This document shows positions 16,726 through 24,092 of a stretch of 42,621 nucleotides of DNA, one piece after another. The DNA lies in contig DGTD01000050.1 in NCBI GenBank assembly GCA_002396385.1, forward strand, positions 1 to 42,621, given 5' to 3'. The stretch is from Bacteroidales bacterium UBA4345. Lineage in GTDB: Bacteria > Bacteroidota > Bacteroidia > Bacteroidales > Paludibacteraceae. The notes under the pieces were generated by a model. That model searched no databases and had not been told where the DNA came from. It was given only the letters and a program-made list of their open reading frames with translations. The translations under genes and the position numbers were made by a program. The first letter of the stretch is position 1, and the number at the start of each line of letters is the position of its first letter.

Positions 16726-16758
16726 TTAGTTATGAAATGAAATGGAATACTTAAATCT

Positions 16759-17122
16759 TCAATCGAAAATTTCACATTCTTCTACGGACTTCTCTTCCCA
16801 ATACTCGTCACGTTCGATTTGAACGGGTAGGGTGGTCTGCTTGCCGTTGATGATTATCGGCATATTGAATGCGCCTTTAAGTTCGGACAGCATAAAGTAT
16901 CCGTATTCGGGACCGAAATCGTTGTTCAAATCTACGATACCAAAGAAACGGAAGTCGTCGCCTTCCTTCTCGCCTTCCAGCACATACCAGTCCATATTTG
17001 CGAGAAAGTAGTGTGCAATCACTTTCGCTTGCTTGCCCTTGCCTTCTTGCGGGTATAGTTTGAAGTTTGTTTTTTCTAATTTATAACTGAATGTAATCTC
17101 AGTTTTTATCGTTCTGCAATTT
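16759..17122 (-). pseudogene. DUF2958 protein, 5'-truncated copy b
   Basis: An open frame runs from a TGA at about 17122 to the stop at 16759. The product shows the DUF2958 layout: KLYPQEGKGKQAKVIAHYF, then WYVLEGEKEGDDFRFFGI, then GPEYGYFMLSELKG and IERDEYWEEKS. No ATG exists in the frame upstream of the conserved LYPQEGKG; the first GTG (17022) would cut off conserved sequence. The normal start seems to have been lost where repeat copy 3 begins at 17128. This is the parent of fragments a and c. It is nearly full length and may be non-functional or start from a rare codon. Confidence 0.65.
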
Positions 17123-17127
17123 CAGCC

Positions 17128-17228
17128 TGTAATCAAATGGTATATAGGCAGGAGTTGTTGGAACTATCATCGATGTGATTGTTGCAATAGGCTTGTTGTA
17201 TATGTACTACCGGGAGACGAAAAAATAA
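17128..17228. repeat. Dispersed repeat, copy 3 (shorter, divergent)
   Basis: It shares AATCAAATGG, ATATAGGCAGGAGTTGTTGG and CATCGATGTGATTGTTG with copies 1 and 2, and its right end (ACCGGGAGACGAAAAAATA) parallels copy 2. A frame near its end reads like a C-terminal membrane tail (IIDVIVAIGLLYMYYRETKK then stop), while the same frame is broken in copies 1 and 2. The family may descend from the end of a coding region. Confidence 0.65.
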
Positions 17229-17233
17229 CTAAC

Positions 17234-17680
17234 TTACTCTTGCATCTTAATTCTTCGTTGAAGGGAAGCCAAGATATTGAGATCAATCTCTTTAGAAGTA
17301 GTTATTTCCATATAGACAATCGTGCCTTGCCAGTTACCATTAGAAATACTTTCTGTTTCCCCATTCTTGTATAAGAGTTTATGATTGCCTGAATGCAGAA
17401 TAAAACTTATACCAATGTTTTTCATTAGTCGAGAGGTTGCATAAAGACCAAAGCCCATACCTTTACCGTCGGTCACAGTGTCTTGTATGCACATATGTAA
17501 AGCATCTTCTTCTGAAATTGTAAAATAACGCTCATTTTCAGCAAGTGGCGCACGAACTCCCATACCGTCATCACTAACCAATACACGCAAAATATCTTTC
17601 TCTGCATCAAAATGTGTAATTGCAGTGCCAAGCGGCTTTCTTGAGGGAATGTGAACATTATCAAGATAGTCAACATTCAC
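17234..17680 (-). pseudogene. GHKL (histidine-kinase-like) ATPase, N-terminally truncated
   Basis: 148 residues from a GTG at 17680. Two ATP-binding boxes of the HATPase_c fold are clear: DDGMGV (G1) and GKGMGFGLYATSRLM (G2). The N-box region that supplies the magnesium-binding asparagine is absent, and the frame closes at a TAA about 20 bases upstream. The 5' end overlaps the DUF4143 ATPase gene by 11 bases. The simplest reading is that the front of a longer GHKL gene was removed when the ATPase unit arrived. A functional small GHKL protein cannot be fully excluded. Confidence 0.65.
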
Positions 17681-19034
17681 TTTCCACCAGATTGCTTAAC
17701 GCATATAGCGGAAGAATATCGATATTGCGTTCTGCATTTTCCCCATATCGGTCTGTATACAATATATGACCAAAATTCTCCAAAGAAACTCGAATAGCGT
17801 TGTGCAGATTGTGTTTACGCATAAACATCCATAAACTTTGCATACTGCCTTGGGTATTAGCTTTCACCTCGATGGGAAGAACCTTCCCCCTTCTTGCTAT
17901 AACATAGTCCACTTCCGCCAAACTATCCTTACCTATATTCTGCCAATAGTACATTTCCGACTTTGTGAAACAATCGTTATATTTTTGCATTTCCAAACCT
18001 GCAAACATTTCCGACAGTCCTCCTTTATTAACAAATCCGATATCGTCTGTTAAGAGAATTTCTGTTGCAGGTATACCCAACATCGTCTGCATTACCCCAA
18101 CATCGAAAAACAAATACTTCACATAACTGTTGTTTTCTTCAGCCCCTAATGGCAGCCCATTGGCATTGGTATGGATTACGGGAGTAATTAATCCGGCAAG
18201 CGACAAGAGTCTCAAAGCTTCCCTAATGACTGTAGATTTCACTTCTCTATCAACTTGCGAACAGACAAATTTTTGACCTACTTGCAAAGCAACAGAACGA
18301 AAAACTTGTCGTAAAAGTACAGGAGATATTCTTTTTTTGTATTTGGAAAAATCGTCCAAATAAGTGCTCAGTATATCATTATGTACCTTTGCCACATCCA
18401 AATAGTTCCTTGTCTCAATCCATTCAATCACAGCAGCGGGCATTCCGCCCACCAGATAGAAAGAACGAAGTTGTTCTATAAGGTCCTTATGTATTTTGTC
18501 TTCCAAAGGTTCACCAGCCACATTCTTTTTCTTGTAATCTACTGTTAGGTCTAAACCTTGCGCTAACAAAAACTCGTCAAAAGAAAAAGGGTACATATAA
18601 AGGGAACGTATCCTTCCAACTGCAAAAGATGGGAGCTCTTCAAGGGCAAACTCAAGTAAAGATCCAGCCGCAACTACATGTAGTTCCGGATAATCTTCCT
18701 TAAAGTAGCGCAAAGAGAGTATTGCATCTTGCGATACTTGAATCTCATCAATGAAAAGTAATGTCTCTCCTGGAATAATAGGGACCTGAAGCGCAACCGA
18801 TAGTTTCTCGCAAGTCCCTTTTACATCTATATTTGGGGGAAATAATTTTTTCAAATCAGGCTGCTTTTCCAAATTGACTTCAGCGAAATATCGGAACGAC
18901 TTTCCTAATTCCCTAATGGCTGTAGATTTTCCAACCTGACGGGCACCTCGAACTAATAACGGTTTTCTTCTTGGTTCCGTCTTCCAATTTAAAAGTTTTT
19001 GGTCAAATAGTCTCTTTATATAGGTCATAAGCAT
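17670..19034 (-). CDS. AAA_14/DUF4143 ATPase, copy 1
   Basis: 454 residues starting at 19034 (MLMTYIKRLFDQ). The ATG at 19061 is rejected because TATTTTTG (19056-19049), a -7 element, lies inside that extension. Walker A GARQVGKST is at residues 30-38 and Walker B TLLFIDEIQ near 91-99, followed by AAGSLLEFAL and RIRSLYMYPFSFDEF, typical of the family. The C-terminal DUF4143 part contains the restriction-endonuclease-like EVDYVIARRGKVLPIEVKA. These ATPases are abundant in Bacteroidota; their function is not firmly established. The gene is preceded by three 33-base repeats and overlaps the truncated GHKL gene. Confidence 0.85.
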   Translation of the reverse strand: MLMTYIKRLFDQKLLNWKTEPRRKPLLVRGARQVGKSTAIRELGKSFRYFAEVNLEKQPDLKKLFPPNIDVKGTCEKLSVALQVPIIPGETLLFIDEIQVSQDAILSLRYFKEDYPELHVVAAGSLLEFALEELPSFAVGRIRSLYMYPFSFDEFLLAQGLDLTVDYKKKNVAGEPLEDKIHKDLIEQLRSFYLVGGMPAAVIEWIETRNYLDVAKVHNDILSTYLDDFSKYKKRISPVLLRQVFRSVALQVGQKFVCSQVDREVKSTVIREALRLLSLAGLITPVIHTNANGLPLGAEENNSYVKYLFFDVGVMQTMLGIPATEILLTDDIGFVNKGGLSEMFAGLEMQKYNDCFTKSEMYYWQNIGKDSLAEVDYVIARRGKVLPIEVKANTQGSMQSLWMFMRKHNLHNAIRVSLENFGHILYTDRYGENAERNIDILPLYALSNLVESEC

Positions 19035-19048
19035 TATTTTTTGTTGTA

Positions 19049-19056
19049 CAAAAATA
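19049..19056 (-). promoter_or_regulatory. -7 element of DUF4143 ATPase copy 1
   Basis: TATTTTTG on the minus strand, 14 bases upstream of the ATG at 19034. The first repeat unit of the array starts 8 bases further upstream (19065). Confidence 0.55.
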
Positions 19057-19064
19057 GTCAATTT

Positions 19065-19160
19065 CCCAAAATAGGCACCGAAAATCTTAGAATTTCTCCC
19101 AAAATCGGTACCGAAAAATGCAGAAAACTTCCCAAAATAGGCATCGAAAATCCATAATCA
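19065..19160. repeat. Tandem array of three 33-base units upstream of the DUF4143 ATPase
   Basis: Units begin CCCAAAAT at 19065, 19098 and 19131, exactly 33 bases apart. Each continues with (A/C)GG(C/T)A(C/T)CGAAAA. The array directly abuts the ATPase promoter. Two such units are also present in the orphan copy at 11301-11410. Confidence 0.8.
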
Positions 19161-19228
19161 GATGGCATATAGGCAGGAGTTGTTGGAACGTCATCGATGT
19201 AATTGTTGTGTTTGTATCACCGAGAGTC
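19097..19228. repeat. Dispersed repeat, copy 2
   Basis: It matches 11301-11410 over about 110 bases with few differences and includes two of the three tandem units. It extends rightward with a CACCGAGAGTCGGTAAAATA end that corresponds to copy 3. It marks the right end of the island, next to purE. Confidence 0.75.
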
Positions 19229-19349
19229 GGTAAAATAGGGGTATTCCTGTCCTGAGCGCAGTTCCACTGCAAAATAAGTAGTGGGTGAGAATGCTTAGAC
19301 TGACATAAACACCGCTATACATATTGTGTACTTTCTCGGCAGAAATACT

Positions 19350-19357
19350 TACTTTTG
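19350..19357 (+). promoter_or_regulatory. -7 element of purE
   Basis: TACTTTTG fits TAnnTTTG and lies 24 bases upstream of the purE ATG at 19382. It overlaps the upstream in-frame ATG (19355), which is therefore not the start. Confidence 0.55.
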
Positions 19358-19381
19358 CATTACGAAAAAAACATAGAAAAT

Positions 19382-19888
19382 ATGAAACCAATCGTCAGCA
19401 TCATTATGGGTAGCACCAGCGACCTTCCGGTTATGGAGAAAGCTGCCAAGTTCCTCGATGATATGGAAATTCCGTTCGAAATGAACGCTCTTTCTGCTCA
19501 CCGTACTCCAAGCGAAGTTGAACAATTTGCCCGCGAAGCCGAAGGCCGTGGCATTAAAGTTATTTTGGCTGCTGCCGGCATGGCTGCCGCCCTTCCTGGC
19601 GTTATTGCAGCCAACACCACTATTCCGGTCATCGGTATTCCTATCAAAGGTATGCTCGACGGTCTCGACGCTATGTTGAGCATCATACAGATGCCTCCGG
19701 GCATTCCAGTAGCCACTGTGGGTGTAAATGCCGCACAGAACGCCGCTATTATCGCCACCCAGATTCTCGCCCTCGGCGACCCTGAAATAGCCAAGCGCAA
19801 TGCCGCCTACAAGGCAAGCCTGAAGGATAAGATTGTGAAAGCGAATGCCGATTTGAAGGAAGTTTCTTTCAAGTTCAAAACTAACTGA
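19382..19888 (+). CDS. purE: N5-carboxyaminoimidazole ribonucleotide mutase
   Basis: 168 residues, the normal length of class I PurE. It converts N5-CAIR to 4-carboxy-AIR in purine biosynthesis. Family signatures are the phosphate-binding loop MGSTSDLPVM near residues 9-18 and SAHRTP (38-43), which carries the catalytic histidine, followed by AAAGMAAALPGV and GVNAAQNAAI. Start 19382 follows the -7 element; an earlier in-frame ATG lies within the promoter. A terminator follows, so folK probably relies on its own promoter or on readthrough. Confidence 0.96.
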   Translation: MKPIVSIIMGSTSDLPVMEKAAKFLDDMEIPFEMNALSAHRTPSEVEQFAREAEGRGIKVILAAAGMAAALPGVIAANTTIPVIGIPIKGMLDGLDAMLSIIQMPPGIPVATVGVNAAQNAAIIATQILALGDPEIAKRNAAYKASLKDKIVKANADLKEVSFKFKTN

Positions 19889-19909
19889 TAACAATTTCTT
19901 ACCATATAG

Positions 19910-19948
19910 CGAGGCGCCCGAAATGCAATTTTCCCGCGTCTCGTTTTT
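19910..19948 (+). terminator. Terminator between purE and folK
   Basis: CGAGGCGC (19910-19917) pairs with GCGTCTCG (19936-19943), one G-T wobble, followed by TTTTT at 19944-19948. Confidence 0.75.
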
Positions 19949-19962
19949 ATTATTACCTGCTA

Positions 19963-20481
19963 ATGACTGAACTATATTTGGGGTTGGGGTCTAATTTGGG
20001 CGACCGCCGGAAAAACCTTGAGAATGCCATCTACCTTTGTCACAAACTTATTGGCGTGTTCCGGGCTAATTCTAATTTTTACGAGACTGCACCTTGGGGC
20101 TTCTGCAGCGAGAACAAGTTCTTGAACTGTGTTATTGTGCTCGACACCAAGTATCCGGCCGATTTGTGTTTGAAGATGGCTAATGCCATTGAGCGTGAGA
20201 TGGGCCGTGTGCGTACAGGTGAGCCGGGTTACCACGACCGTGTTATCGACATCGACATTCTGCAATATGGCAACGAGGTCATCGACACCCCCGACTTGAA
20301 AGTGCCGCACCCGCTGATGCTGCAGCGCGATTTCGTACTCCGTCCGCTTGCCGAAATCGCACCCAACCTGATACACCCTGTGGTGGGCAAATGCTACCGC
20401 GACCTTTATGCCGACTTCCTGAAAGCGCAGGAAGAGGCGATGAAAAAGGCGATGGGTGGAAATGCTGACAAGGTTTGCTAA
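19963..20481 (+). CDS. folK: 2-amino-4-hydroxy-6-hydroxymethyldihydropteridine diphosphokinase (HPPK)
   Basis: 172 residues. It transfers pyrophosphate from ATP to 6-hydroxymethyl-dihydropterin in folate biosynthesis. It shows the family start LYLGLGSNLGDRRKNL, then YETAPWGF, and the HPPK signature DRVIDIDIL (residues 92-100) with the metal-binding aspartates. Then follow VPHPLMLQRDFVLRPLAEIAP. The start at 19963 is the only ATG before the conserved GSNLGDR. It is a stand-alone HPPK; no folB or folP fusion is present. Confidence 0.95.
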   Translation: MTELYLGLGSNLGDRRKNLENAIYLCHKLIGVFRANSNFYETAPWGFCSENKFLNCVIVLDTKYPADLCLKMANAIEREMGRVRTGEPGYHDRVIDIDILQYGNEVIDTPDLKVPHPLMLQRDFVLRPLAEIAPNLIHPVVGKCYRDLYADFLKAQEEAMKKAMGGNADKVC

Positions 20482-20503
20482 ACTGATACGTCTTTTGTTT
20501 TTT

Positions 20504-20529
20504 CGCCAACCTTTTTGGACGGGTTGGCG
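20504..20529 (+). terminator. Hairpin after folK
   Basis: CGCCAACC (20504-20511) pairs with GGTTGGCG (20522-20529). No T-run follows, so termination efficiency is uncertain. Confidence 0.45.
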
Positions 20530-20601
20530 GCCCTTATAGGGTTTTCGTAACAAAATAAACCTTAATTTGTTTTCTATGGCAGCAAATAAGCATGCGAGTA
20601 T

Positions 20602-20629
20602 ATCCCCCATACCGATATGGGGGATTTTA
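20602..20629. terminator. Bidirectional terminator between folK and the PH-domain gene
   Basis: ATCCCCCAT (20602-20610) pairs with ATGGGGGAT (20617-20625), followed by TTTTAA. It lies between convergent genes and only 7 bases from the stop of the minus-strand gene. Confidence 0.7.
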
Positions 20630-20631
20630 AC

Positions 20632-21006
20632 CTAAACTAATACCTTTGAGGCCAAAGCCTTCTGTATTGCCTTTATGTTGGTATTTCTGGAAAATTCTTT
20701 CTTGACGTGTCCGCCGCCTTTTATCCAGATGTCGAGTTCGCAATCGCCATCGAAGCTGCCGGCTGTTTCTACCGAGAAGAACGAGACGTTAGCGTATGGA
20801 ATGCTGAGGTATTCGCGCTTTGAACCCGTGACGCCCTGCACGTCGAGTAAGATAAGCCGTTTGTCGGTAAACACCCATTTGTCTCTCATAATCTTGTATG
20901 CCAGCTCCATTTTTTCGTCGGGCAAAATAATATCGGCAAACTCTTTTTCTAGTTCTTTCAAGTCTATTTCATCGGCATTGCCGAAAAGTTGGTTGAGTAA
21001 TCCCAT
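20632..21006 (-). CDS. Bacterial PH-domain protein (bPH_1, DUF1696-like)
   Basis: 124 residues. The sequence follows the PF08000 pattern: an N-terminal helix, then YKIMRDKWVFTDKRLILLDVQGVTGSKREYLSIPY, a beta-rich core (VSFFSVETAG, CELDIWIKG) and a C-terminal helix NIKAIQKALAS. These small cytoplasmic proteins adopt a pleckstrin-homology fold; cellular role and ligand are unknown. It is a single gene, convergent with folK and separated from the GH5 gene by a terminator. Confidence 0.85.
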   Translation of the reverse strand: MGLLNQLFGNADEIDLKELEKEFADIILPDEKMELAYKIMRDKWVFTDKRLILLDVQGVTGSKREYLSIPYANVSFFSVETAGSFDGDCELDIWIKGGGHVKKEFSRNTNIKAIQKALASKVLV

Positions 21007-21047
21007 ATGTTTTTATTAAATGATTATCAGATTCTAGCTGGCAGAAA

Positions 21048-21091
21048 AAGAGGGGGGACGTGTGCCGTTAAAGACTTATATCCTCCCTCTT
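21048..21091 (-). terminator. Terminator of the GH5 gene
   Basis: On the minus strand an 11-base arm (21091-21081) pairs with 21058-21048 with one mismatch and runs into CTTTTTC. It sits 19 bases past the GH5 stop. Confidence 0.7.
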
Positions 21092-21109
21092 CCCACAACA
21101 TGATTCCTT

Positions 21110-23005
21110 TTATTTCTTTTTCTTATTGTCGTTTTTGTAGTTGTTGACCGACTTCATAGAAGGGTCGCGTAGCACACAGCGGATAAGGTTGCCCGATTCG
21201 GTAACCGAGTTCCAGTTCTTTGCTGAGGCATCTTTCTGCAAGGCGCTCGCACTCTCGCCCTTATCGGCGAAACTCCAGTTACACCAACTCAGGTTGTGCT
21301 TGCTGGCCCAAATCAGCCAGTCGATGGTGGCATCTTTGAAGAAGCCGTTGTCGCCACTGGCATCGCTGGTTCCGAACTCGGTGATGAAGATAGGGGTCTT
21401 ATACGGAGCCTGCATGGCACGGTCGCCACGCTGACGGAACGATTTTCCGTGCGAGCCTGCATAGAAGTGCAGGGTGTACATTACGTCTGGGTCTTCAATT
21501 TGCGCCAGTGCGGCAATGTCGATGTCCTGGCTCCATACAGGCGTACCAACCAGAACTATGGAGTTTTTGTCGTTGATGCGGATGGCCTCTATAATCTTGC
21601 GCCCGTATTCACGTACACGCGGCCAGCTGACATCGCCTCCGTTCGGTTCATTGCAGATCTCATATAGTACGTGCGCTTCTTTAGCATGTTTTTTCGACAT
21701 ATAGTTCCAGAACTGCATGGCTTTGCTGTAGTTGGCGTCGGCCAGAGGGTCGCCTGGGGTGAGGATGTGCCAGTCGATGATGCAGTAGATACCCTTCTTT
21801 GCACAAAGGTTCGAAACACTGTCGATGTAGGTGTTCCATTCTGCATCGCTCTTTACAGCACCGGTGGCATAACCGCTTTCCTGTACGTACATGGCAATAC
21901 GCAGCACATTGATGTTCCAGTTGTCGACCAGGGTTGAAATGGCATTAGGGTCGGTGTAGATGTTGGTGAACCACTGTACACCATGGGTGCTCATGCCTCT
22001 TAACTGGACAGGATTCCCATTCATATCGCAAAGTTGGCTGTTCTTGACCCTGAGTTTGCCATGGGTGGCGACTGCCGAACCTTTCGGATAGCGGCTCAGG
22101 TCGTAGGCCTGGGTTTCTCTTTCTACGGGAGCGTTGCTCTTGTAGAAATAAGTTTTGTTCTTTGCGCCGTAGATGTTGTCGTTTTCAATTTTAGTTTCCA
22201 TTATCACGTTGCCGGCGTTGTTGTAAGTGTAGTCGGTGTACGATTTCCCAACAACACGGCGTATGACCTGGTTGTCGGCATTGTATTGGAAACTTTCTTT
22301 CAAGGTGTCTATTTTTTCGCCCTTCCGGGTGTAGGTCGTAATTGAACTTACCAGGTTGTTGCTGTTATAGGTATATTCTTTCTCGACCAAATAGGTTTTC
22401 TTACCGTTTTTCAATTCAGAAATAGAAACCAGGTCGTTGTTGCTGTTATACTCGTACTCCTTCAAACTGTTGGCGGTGCTGATTGATTTGATGGCGCCCT
22501 TATTGTTGAAGATGGTGACGCTGTTCTCGCCTCCGTCGGAAGAAGTGCAGGTTTCTATAAGTTGTCCTTTCTTCTTCTTGTAGGTGATGGCGGTGTGCTG
22601 GGTATACTTGCCGTCGACCGATACATTCTGCATATCGGTCAGCTGGTTGTTCTTGTTGTAGTTGTAGGTGTAGATGTGCGATGGCGAGTTGCCGTCGTTC
22701 GACGTTGTCTCTTTTAGTGAGAACGAACCATCGGCATTGTAGGTAACTTGCAGCTTGTCTACCTTTATACTATTACCATTGTAACCTTCTATATCGGTGA
22801 GTCGACCAGCTTCGTCGTATTTGTAAAAGGCCATACTGTCGACCCAGCCTCCCCATTCGCCCATTGTGCGGATGCTGTCTAGTCTGGCCCCATGTAGGGC
22901 TTTAAGCGCCTTATAGATGTCAAAACGCCCTTCCATGGGCTGTCTGACTGCTTGTATATTGAGCGCGCACAAGCTAATTAGAGGTAGTAGTAAAAGTTTC
23001 TTCAT
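21110..23005 (-). CDS. Secreted GH5 endoglucanase with N-terminal YD-like repeat region
   Basis: 631 residues. Signal peptide at residues 1-19 (LLLLPLISLCALNIQA). Residues about 55-300 contain recurring beta-hairpin-like units with Y.YN..N.L patterns (for example YTYNYNKNNQLTDM, YEYNSNNDLVSI, YTYNSNNLVSSI), reminiscent of YD/RHS repeats. Residues about 316-615 are a glycoside hydrolase family 5 catalytic domain, beginning GKLRVKNSQLCDMNGNPVQL, with the acid/base glutamate E453 in EICNEPNG and nucleophile E543 in ITEFGTS. It should cleave beta-1,4-glucans outside the cytoplasm. No sorting domain or lipobox is visible. The lysine-rich C-terminus (DNKKKK) is odd. Confidence 0.92.
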   Translation of the reverse strand: MKKLLLLPLISLCALNIQAVRQPMEGRFDIYKALKALHGARLDSIRTMGEWGGWVDSMAFYKYDEAGRLTDIEGYNGNSIKVDKLQVTYNADGSFSLKETTSNDGNSPSHIYTYNYNKNNQLTDMQNVSVDGKYTQHTAITYKKKKGQLIETCTSSDGGENSVTIFNNKGAIKSISTANSLKEYEYNSNNDLVSISELKNGKKTYLVEKEYTYNSNNLVSSITTYTRKGEKIDTLKESFQYNADNQVIRRVVGKSYTDYTYNNAGNVIMETKIENDNIYGAKNKTYFYKSNAPVERETQAYDLSRYPKGSAVATHGKLRVKNSQLCDMNGNPVQLRGMSTHGVQWFTNIYTDPNAISTLVDNWNINVLRIAMYVQESGYATGAVKSDAEWNTYIDSVSNLCAKKGIYCIIDWHILTPGDPLADANYSKAMQFWNYMSKKHAKEAHVLYEICNEPNGGDVSWPRVREYGRKIIEAIRINDKNSIVLVGTPVWSQDIDIAALAQIEDPDVMYTLHFYAGSHGKSFRQRGDRAMQAPYKTPIFITEFGTSDASGDNGFFKDATIDWLIWASKHNLSWCNWSFADKGESASALQKDASAKNWNSVTESGNLIRCVLRDPSMKSVNNYKNDNKKKK

Positions 23006-24092
23006 GTTGTAATTTTTTTTTATTTTAAATTGCCTGTTTCTGAAGTTCGATGCAATATAGAACTATTTTTTGATTTAAATCAAGAAAATTTGTATGATAT
23101 AAAACATACTTTTCGAACCTAATGTGTTTTTTGATGTGATTTTCTGGCTCTTTTTTGTAGTTTCTGGATGCTTAATTCGCTGTTAATTAGATTAATGTAG
23201 TTTATTATTGTTACAACAACCAATTAACAAAATGTTAAAATTTTTTAGCAATTTTCTTTTTTTTAGGCGGGAAACGTGTTTTGCGCTGTCTTAGCCCAAC
23301 GTATAATATGCTTTTGTGTTATTTCAAAGATAAAGGAAAGAAATGAAAAATAAAAGTGGTTTCTCCACAATCTTCTTTATTTTTCGCTGTTTGGAGTTCT
23401 AGTTGAATGGCTGTTGCGTTACCTGTTATAATATGTATTATATATGGTACTTGGCGAGCGAGTCGCACCAAAATGCTGTCTGCCAATAAAACGGGTTGTT
23501 TTGTGCCATTGCCTTCAACTATATGGGCTAGATTCCATATGAGCGTGTTTTTTTACAATTGCGGTTTCGAAGAATAAAACAATTATGCAAATGCGGTTGG
23601 TCCTCTTTTATTTTGCTAAGGTATACTTTGTGCCCTTTTTATAGCCTATTGTGTATAGAGATATTAGGAACCTGCGCGAGAAGCTGTTCATTAATAAAAG
23701 GGCAATTAAAAAAGCGACTGTTACTACAGCCGCTTTTTCAACACACACAAGGTTTAGTTTAAATTGTAGTTCTGTTGTTTCTAAGTTTGCTTTTGACAAT
23801 GCAAATATAGGCATGTTTTATCGTTGGCATTTCCTAATTTCGTTTCCAATATAGGTGACTTTTGTATCAAAATCATCCTCTTATTCAGGATTGAATAAAT
23901 GCTAATTTGCTGTTTATCACAATGTTTGTTGTAGTTTCTCCTTGGCGGACTTTCTTTCACGCTATTCCAAAAAAGAAAGAAGAACTTGCCTGAAACATTT
24001 GCCTATACTGAGTTTTATGTATGTTTACAGCTGTGCCGGCACTGCTGTACTTAGACGTTTTTTCTGTAGGCGGAGAATGAGGCGTTGGTCTG
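23006..24092. other. 1.1-kb intergenic region without a supported gene
   Basis: The region is A/T-rich with no open frame showing protein-like composition. The short frames between 23559 and 23854 overlap each other on both strands and lack conserved features. It holds the upstream region of the GH5 gene at its left end and a minus-strand promoter-to-terminator unit at 23709-23809. Confidence 0.6.
23709..23809 (-). ncRNA. Candidate small RNA (promoter plus terminator, no ORF)
   Basis: On the minus strand a perfect -7 element, TATATTTG (23809-23802), is followed about 65 bases later by a stem that starts AAAAAGCG and ends CGCTTTTT, with inner CTGT/ACAG pairing (23738-23709) and a T-run. The predicted transcript is roughly 85-90 bases and contains no convincing start codon. 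No TTG at -33 was found. It could instead be a bidirectional terminator with a chance promoter. Confidence 0.4.

Noticed and set aside
17128..17228. A real small membrane protein encoded by the repeat
   Set aside because: The tail IIDVIVAIGLLYMYY is readable only in copy 3, has a stop just upstream and is frameshifted in copies 1 and 2.
19087..19391. Short minus-strand open frames before purE
   Set aside because: They run through the dispersed repeat and the purE promoter; the reading is broken in the other repeat copies.
23559..23854. Three short overlapping open frames on both strands
   Set aside because: They overlap a terminator-like hairpin, have no conserved features and conflict with each other.
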